From Haemaphysalis longicornis (taxonomy: Eukaryota > Arthropoda > Arachnida > Ixodida > Ixodidae), in NCBI GenBank assembly GCA_013339765.2, contig CM023453.1:93713767-93777766 (forward strand): a stretch of DNA of 64,000 nucleotides. Direction: 5' to 3'. This document shows positions 59,346 through 64,000 of the stretch, piece after piece. The translations under genes were made by a program, and so were the position numbers. The notes beneath the pieces are model-generated. The model ran no database searches. It was not told the DNA's origin and worked only from the letters and a program-made list of their open reading frames with translations. Position 1 is the first letter of the stretch. Each line of letters begins with the position of its first letter.

Positions 59346-59369
59346 TGTAATAAAGCTACTGGAGTGTGA

Positions 59370-60990
59370 CTATTTATGTAGGGTCTTTCGGGGCTTGGAC
59401 TCTTGGACGGGGTTTCTTTACCTGCTCTGGAGGTTTAGATGGAGGGACCCGCTCCTTCCGCTGCAAAGCAGACAGGAAGGTTCCCACATCCAAGTCATCA
59501 TTGATTTTGGAAGGGGTACCCAGCGTACCGGACCCACCGGACCTGCACCCTTTGTGGTGCCCTTCGTTTTGGCCGCGATCACCGAGGGCGTCAGGAGAGC
59601 CCCGGGTGGCACAGGCGGTGCGGCGGAGGTGGGAACTGCTGCGGTTTCCTCCAGCTCTATCTCCTCCGGGACCTCGCATGTTCATCGGGCCGGTCGAGAG
59701 GAGGAAACAGTGGGTGCAGCCGCATCCCCACGAGACGTGGTTGCCACCACAGCCGCTGCTGGCACAGCGAGCTGTGCGGAGGCGGGTTGAGCTGCCTGAG
59801 GAAACCCAGCGGGGGGCGGGGGCGGGACCAAGTCGACTCGCGGTACTGGGTCCCCGCCGAAACAAGACGCCGCTTCGCCTCCCGGCGAGCTGCGTCGGCG
59901 TACCTCCCCAGGGGGAAAGAGGCGAACCTCTTTCGCGCCTCAGGGAAGGAGATGTTCTCGGTTACTTTCACGTGGATTATCTTCTTCTTCTGGTGAAACT
60001 TCTCACAGCTGCGGGACCATGCCGCATGCGGCCCCTGACAGTTTACGCAGGTGAAGGTGGTGGAGTCACACTTTTCAGTGGGGTGGTCGTGTGCGGCGCA
60101 TTTTGCGGAGGTCTGTTTGCTACGGCAAGAAGTCGTTGCGTGCCCGAACCGCTGGCACTTGTAGCAGCGGCGCGGGTTAGGTATGTACGGTCATACACCA
60201 CACCTAATGAAACCAGCATTGATGTGCTCAGGAAGTTTTGAACTGCTTAATGTTAAGATTACGTGCTTTGTTGGTATTTCTACATTGTCGCGACAGATGG
60301 TGATCCTCCTGACAGCTGTTACGCCCTGATCCTTCAGGCCTTCCAGAAGGTCGGTCTCTGTTTCACTTAGCAGATATGGCTGAGATATCACCACCTGCGA
60401 GCTGTTGAGGCTGCGGTGGGGTGTGACAGTGATGTCCAGATCTGCCATGCAGGTTTGGGTCAGGAGATTTGTGGCTTGCTGTTGCGTCTTGACTTCAACC
60501 AACACTTCGCCTGTTCGTAGTTTTTTTGCCTCGAATGATTTGTCAATGATTCCTTCAAGGAACTTGGAGACGAGGAACACAGATTGGGAGGAGACGGGTT
60601 TGAATTTGTCTATTGATTCAAGGACGAAAAAACGGGGATAGTTGTCATGTTTCGGAACGCTGATAGTTGGTAGGGGTGGAAAGGAAACTTCGGTGCGGCC
60701 CTTTTTCGGGGGCCGATCACGTCTGGGAGGGGGGGGGGGTTTGAAGATGTCATCTGATACATTGGAAAGCAGGGAGACGGGGTACTTTCTCCTTTGACCT
60801 TACCCTGGTAGTCAAAGAAGTCCCGGAGCTCCCTGCCTGGTAGACAGGCAGGGAGCCTATCGGTCGGAGCTTGACCAAGGCTCCGACGGCCACCGTTTAC
60901 GGCTTCTACCCTTCACCTTTAAACACCTCGCCACGGTTGGACACGGCTTATGTTGGGAGCTCGGGGTCCGCGGTGTCGCTGCTCACCGTC
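59370..60990 (-). pseudogene. ORF1 of the nested LINE (gag-like, zinc knuckles)
   Basis: A 130-codon open stretch (60191-60580) carries the RNA-binding-like region (FLVSKFLEGIIDKSF, VVISQPYLLSETETDL, KHVILTLSSSKLPEHI). After a TGA that replaces an Arg codon, the frame continues with NPRRCYKCQRFGHATTSC (CX2CX4HX4C), KCAAHDHPTEKC, and CVNCQGPHAAWSRSC at about 60040-60170. A basic C-terminal region runs to about 59370 with further frame changes. The protein is expected to bind the element's RNA. The start is not determinable because the 5' part has several stops. Confidence 0.8.
60828..60887 (-). repeat. Two strong hairpins in the 5' region of the nested LINE
   Basis: GCTCCCTGCCTG / CAGGCAGGGAGC are 12-bp perfect arms with a 5-nt loop (60828-60856). 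Six bases further GTCGGAGC / GCTCCGAC (60863-60887) form 8-bp arms with a 9-nt loop that can extend by three pairs with one bulge. They lie about 135-195 nt from the element's 5' end on the RNA strand. Confidence 0.7.
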
Positions 60991-61021
60991 ACCATGAATA
61001 CGCAAGGTGCCCCGTGCGGGG

Positions 61022-61038
61022 TATCCTTAGAATGGATT
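61022..61038. repeat. Right target-site duplication of the nested LINE
   Basis: TATCCTTAGAATGGATT, identical to 55433-55449. Immediately after it the outer LINE's endonuclease resumes. Confidence 0.92.
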
Positions 61039-63790
61039 CCAGAATGTCGAGAATACGATGTTTTTCCGGTGACTTGCAGTGATCACTGTTTGGTTTCGTT
61101 TTGCATTGGCAGGAAAACAAAAAAATAAGAATGCCTTTCGTTGGGAAGGGTGGAAACTAAATGGGAAGCTTCTAGAAGATGACGTGTTCGTAACTAATAC
61201 GCTTACGTTGCTAGAAAGTTTGAAAATTGAGGGCAGCTGCCATTGAGAAGGATGGGAACTCTTCCAACAGAGTGTAAAAATCAAAGCAATTGAAAGATCA
61301 AGCCTACTAAAACATGAGACGACAAAGCAAGAGCCTTATTGCGGGCATACTTAGAAGCCTTGTTAGCCGAAGAATGCATCAAACATGGCGAGTACAAAAA
61401 TGACATACGAACAGTAAAGCAAAAACTTGAAGTGATATACACAGAGCGTTACCGTGGCGCGCTTGTAAGGGCAAAGGCTGAAAAGATAACTGCGGGCGTG
61501 ATGCCGTCCAAATGAACCTTAGGCCTTCAAAAATGGCATGCGCGGCGCAATGACATCGTGGAAATAGAAAATAATAGAACAATTACTCGTGATACAAACA
61601 TTATAGAAACTGTCTTTTTTCAGTATTGCAGGGAGCTCTTCGCAAAACATGAAGTTAATTATGAAATTTTTAAGCAAGATTTTCTGAAGTTACTGCCCAG
61701 ATTAGATGAAGAAACAAAAGAATACTCGGAAATCCCCATTTCTCTTGATGAAGTATGAAAGCTATAGAATCTAAATCCAGGAAAATCCCCTGGACCGGCT
61801 GATTTAACGGCTGCTTTTTATAGGGAATTTAGGAATGAAATTGCGGTGGTGCTGCAAATGGTTTTTAATGAGGCATACGATCTCGACGTACTACCCCCAT
61901 CATTCTCTACGTCACACATCTTACTGATCCCCAAAACGGCCGATGCCGTCAAACTCAGAGATGTGAAGTCTTACCGGCCTATATCCTTAACAAATGTAAA
62001 CTATAAAATTTTAATGAAAGTATTAGCTAGTAGGCTCCAAACAGTAATGCAAGATATTGTAGGTTCACACCAGACTTGTGGGATCAAGGGGCGGACTATA
62101 TTTACGAATGTACATAACGCGCGTCGTATTCTGGAGTGTTGTGATGCCACACAATCAGGGGTTGCAATGCTCCAGATTGACTTGGAGAAGGATTTCGATC
62201 GTGTGCCACATGATATCTACACTTTGATCTTAGCCAAAAGGCCTTATTTCAAATGTTAGACTACATTAATGTCGGCAAAGGTATTCGAAATGGAGTGCGT
62301 ATGGCGTACAGTAAATGCACAACCCGTGTTATAGTTAATAAGGCAGTTGGAAAAAGAGTTCAGGTGCAGCGATCGGTGAGGCAAGGATGCCCGATATCCC
62401 CACTCCTTTTCTGCATATATATTGAGACGTTTTGCTTAAGTGTCATTAAAAGCAGTTACATTCAAGGTTTTCGGTTGCAAATGACGGAAGTTCGACTATT
62501 AGCGTACGCGGATGACAATGCAGTATTCTGCACTACTAAAGAAAGCATTATCGAGGTAGTACATACCGTGAAACACTTTTGCTTAGCTAGAGATAGTGCA
62601 GTAAACTGGTTTAAATGCTTGGGCTTTTGGCATGGCGAATGGCAATCCACGCCAAGCGTTTTCGCTAACATACAGTGGGTCACAAGTCCTGTTAAGCACC
62701 TAGGGGTGCCACTAGAGTTATCAAGACGGTGACCCTTACTTGGCCAAGCAACTCAAAGAACTTCGAGAAAAGACCGAGGAGTGGAAAGGGTGGGGTTTAT
62801 CAATGTTTGCGAGAGCCACAGTTTGCGAGTTGTTTTTTATAAGCAAGCTGTGGTATGTAATGCAAGTTTTGCATTGTGCAAGGGGTAATATTCAGAAATT
62901 TTATCGTGTGCTCGCCCTGTTTATCTGCAGTTTATCTGCATCATGGGAAAGAACGAACAGAACGAACCTCTTCGGAAAGTGCGTGAAGGCGGACTTGGTT
63001 TATCGCACTTATTTTTAAGGCAAGTGGTCAATAGATTTCTGTTTCTTCGTGATGTTGAAGACGCGTTTCTCAGGACGGTTTGTCAGCTGCGACTTGGAAT
63101 TTGTTGTTAGCTCTGAGTACATGAGGGCAACAGTACGTGGATTTTTTAAGTAGGTGGTGTGGTCATACCGTTTTCTTTCAGTACGTTTTTCTTTAGAGTA
63201 CTTAAGCACGTTGAGTCGGAACAAACTGTACAAAGATATCGTCGAGAGTGTACTGCCAGTGGCAATATACCGCAGCAAGTGTAATCTAAGGCTTGAGAGA
63301 GATGTACTTAAGCGAGTGAAAAGAATGACGGTCGCAGGTGGAGTGAAATCTTTCTTTCTTAAACTCCATACTGCAACACTGGAAGTAAAGACCTGGATGG
63401 AGGAAAAGGGATGGTTTGTGCCATAGGGTGTGCACTGTTTTCTGTGTCGAAAGCCAGAAAAAATTGAGCAGGTGTTCTTGGACTGTTGGGGAGCGGTGTT
63501 CTTTTGGGACATCCTCCAGCGAACACTCAAAAAATAATTGCCTGTGGATGCTTACGGTATTAGGTTTTTGAACGTTGAAAATGAGGACGGTGTGCTGCTT
63601 GACACAATTATGCTGTATGGACTACTTAGCATCTTTAGAAACAGGATGGCGGTACGCTATTCCGACCCAGATGCCAGACTCACTACTTCAAAGAGTCAAT
63701 AGGTTCTTTCGTGCAGATACAGAAACTTCAGCCCTCTAAACCAGAGTGGCTACCCACAATTGAAGCATTGTTGGTAATGAAAGAATATTG
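61039..63790 (+). pseudogene. ORF2 of the outer LINE, remainder: endonuclease end and reverse transcriptase
   Basis: It resumes with PECREYDVFPVTCSDHCLVSF, the C-terminal SDH motif of the endonuclease. RT blocks: PGKSPGPADL (about 61780), the SYRPISLTN block at 61846-62259, motif A LQIDLEKDFDRVPHD (62170-62215; Asp-Phe-Asp replaces the usual Ala-Phe-Asp), motif B RQGCPISPLLF and motif C LLAYADDNAVF (62490-62530). The RT catalytic YADD pair is present. Frame changes occur near 62255 and 62730. Downstream blocks, e.g. KLWYVMQVLHCARG and a relic CFLC...C finger at 63420-63490, are typical for Tx1-like C-termini. Ends before the AATAAA tail. Confidence 0.82.
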
Positions 63791-63891
63791 AAATCACCCC
63801 GCTTGCCCAAGTTCTAGTGTTTGTATTGAGTATTAAGTGTACACATTATCAGTTACGTGTGTTTTTGTTTTGTCATCCTGTCAAAGAAGGC

Positions 63892-63906
63892 AATAAAGAA
63901 AAAAAA
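63892..63906 (+). terminator. Polyadenylation signal and A tail of the outer LINE
   Basis: AATAAAG at 63892-63898 followed by eight A, directly abutting the target duplication. Confidence 0.8.
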
Positions 63907-63923
63907 GGTGACGATGTCGTGCT
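63907..63923. repeat. Right target-site duplication of the outer LINE
   Basis: GGTGACGATGTCGTGCT, identical to 53519-53535. The remaining 63924-64000 is flanking DNA with nothing recognised. Confidence 0.9.
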
Positions 63924-64000
63924 TGTTTGCGTTTGTGGTTTCTCGGCTGTAGTACGCTTCTTAGGTGGGGTTGTGATGTTATGTTACATTTCAGAAAGCT

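Larger units (their letters stand above)
55450..61021 (-). mobile_element. Nested LINE, I-type with RNase H
   Basis: 5572 bp inserted in the endonuclease of the outer LINE. The 3' end (low coordinates) ends in CAATCAATCAATC-type tandem tetranucleotides instead of poly(A), as in I-clade elements. It has an ORF1 with three zinc knuckles and an ORF2 with endonuclease, RT and RNase H plus a terminal zinc finger. This order and the RNase H place it in the I group (I, Nimb, Outcast and relatives); the exact clade needs a tree. A truncated relative lies at 23221-23600. Several stops and frameshifts upstream of 57105 make it inactive. Confidence 0.9.
53536..63906 (+). mobile_element. Outer LINE, L1/Tx1-like, interrupted by a nested element
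   Basis: Bounded exactly by a 17-bp duplication. It ends with AATAAAG and an A8 tail at 63892-63906. Order is ORF1, ORF2 endonuclease, (nested insertion 55450-61021), endonuclease end, reverse transcriptase, C-terminal zinc-finger-like region. There is no RNase H. The RT style (SYRPISLTNVNYKILMKVLA, RQGCPISPLLF, LLAYADD) is that of the L1/Tx1 group. Without the insert plus one duplication the element is about 4.8 kb, so this is a near full-length copy. Stops and frameshifts throughout make it inactive. Confidence 0.9.

Noticed and set aside
60960..61021. HDV-like ribozyme at the 5' end of the nested LINE
   Set aside because: The first bases do not show the expected double-pseudoknot order by eye; kept only as a question in the hairpin finding.

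Overview
The window looks like gene-poor, repeat-rich nuclear DNA of a chelicerate, most likely a hard tick. This rests on a multi-exon secreted serine protease with a chelicerate-style layout (signal peptide, short pro-region starting CGRPAV, then the S1 domain), on LINE families of the tick/mite kind, on long introns packed with transposons, and on extensive tetranucleotide and dinucleotide arrays. There are no bacterial-type operons, rRNA genes or CRISPR arrays. The species call is inference.

The only cellular gene I can support lies on the minus strand, from a TATA-type promoter near 35.2 kb to a polyadenylation signal near 4.8 kb. Six coding exons (35069-35129, 34595-34779, 29290-29413, 8768-8927, 5882-6009, 5016-5213) keep matching splice phases and carry the signal peptide, activation site, catalytic His, a linker, catalytic Asp, the region before Ser, and GDSGGP. 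Summed, they encode about 284 residues. Exon 2 has a one-base frameshift, and the S1 pocket lacks Asp189 and the Cys191-Cys220 pair. Intron 3 is about 20 kb and holds two copies of a TTAA-flanked 1.65-kb DNA transposon, a truncated LINE tail, a long GT microsatellite and several dispersed repeats.

The right half (37-64 kb) is dominated by transposable elements. A pogo/Tigger-like non-autonomous element lies at 37.1-38.6 kb. A Ty3/gypsy element with both LTRs and a 4-bp target duplication lies at 38.7-43.7 kb. It has lost protease and most of reverse transcriptase but keeps an open RNase H-integrase frame, and it contains an inverted gag-related fragment. Next come a large imperfect inverted repeat (43.7-44.6 kb), CATA and GAAC arrays with a tandem duplication, and another Tigger-like relic.

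The last 10 kb is a LINE inside a LINE. A plus-strand L1/Tx1-like element (53536-63906, 17-bp target duplication) was split in its endonuclease by a minus-strand RNase H-bearing I-type element (55450-61021, its own 17-bp target duplication). Both insertions can be delimited to the base. Both elements are degenerate, although the last 495 codons of the inner ORF2 are open.

The remaining stretches are intronic or intergenic DNA with no gene I can support. They are listed individually.
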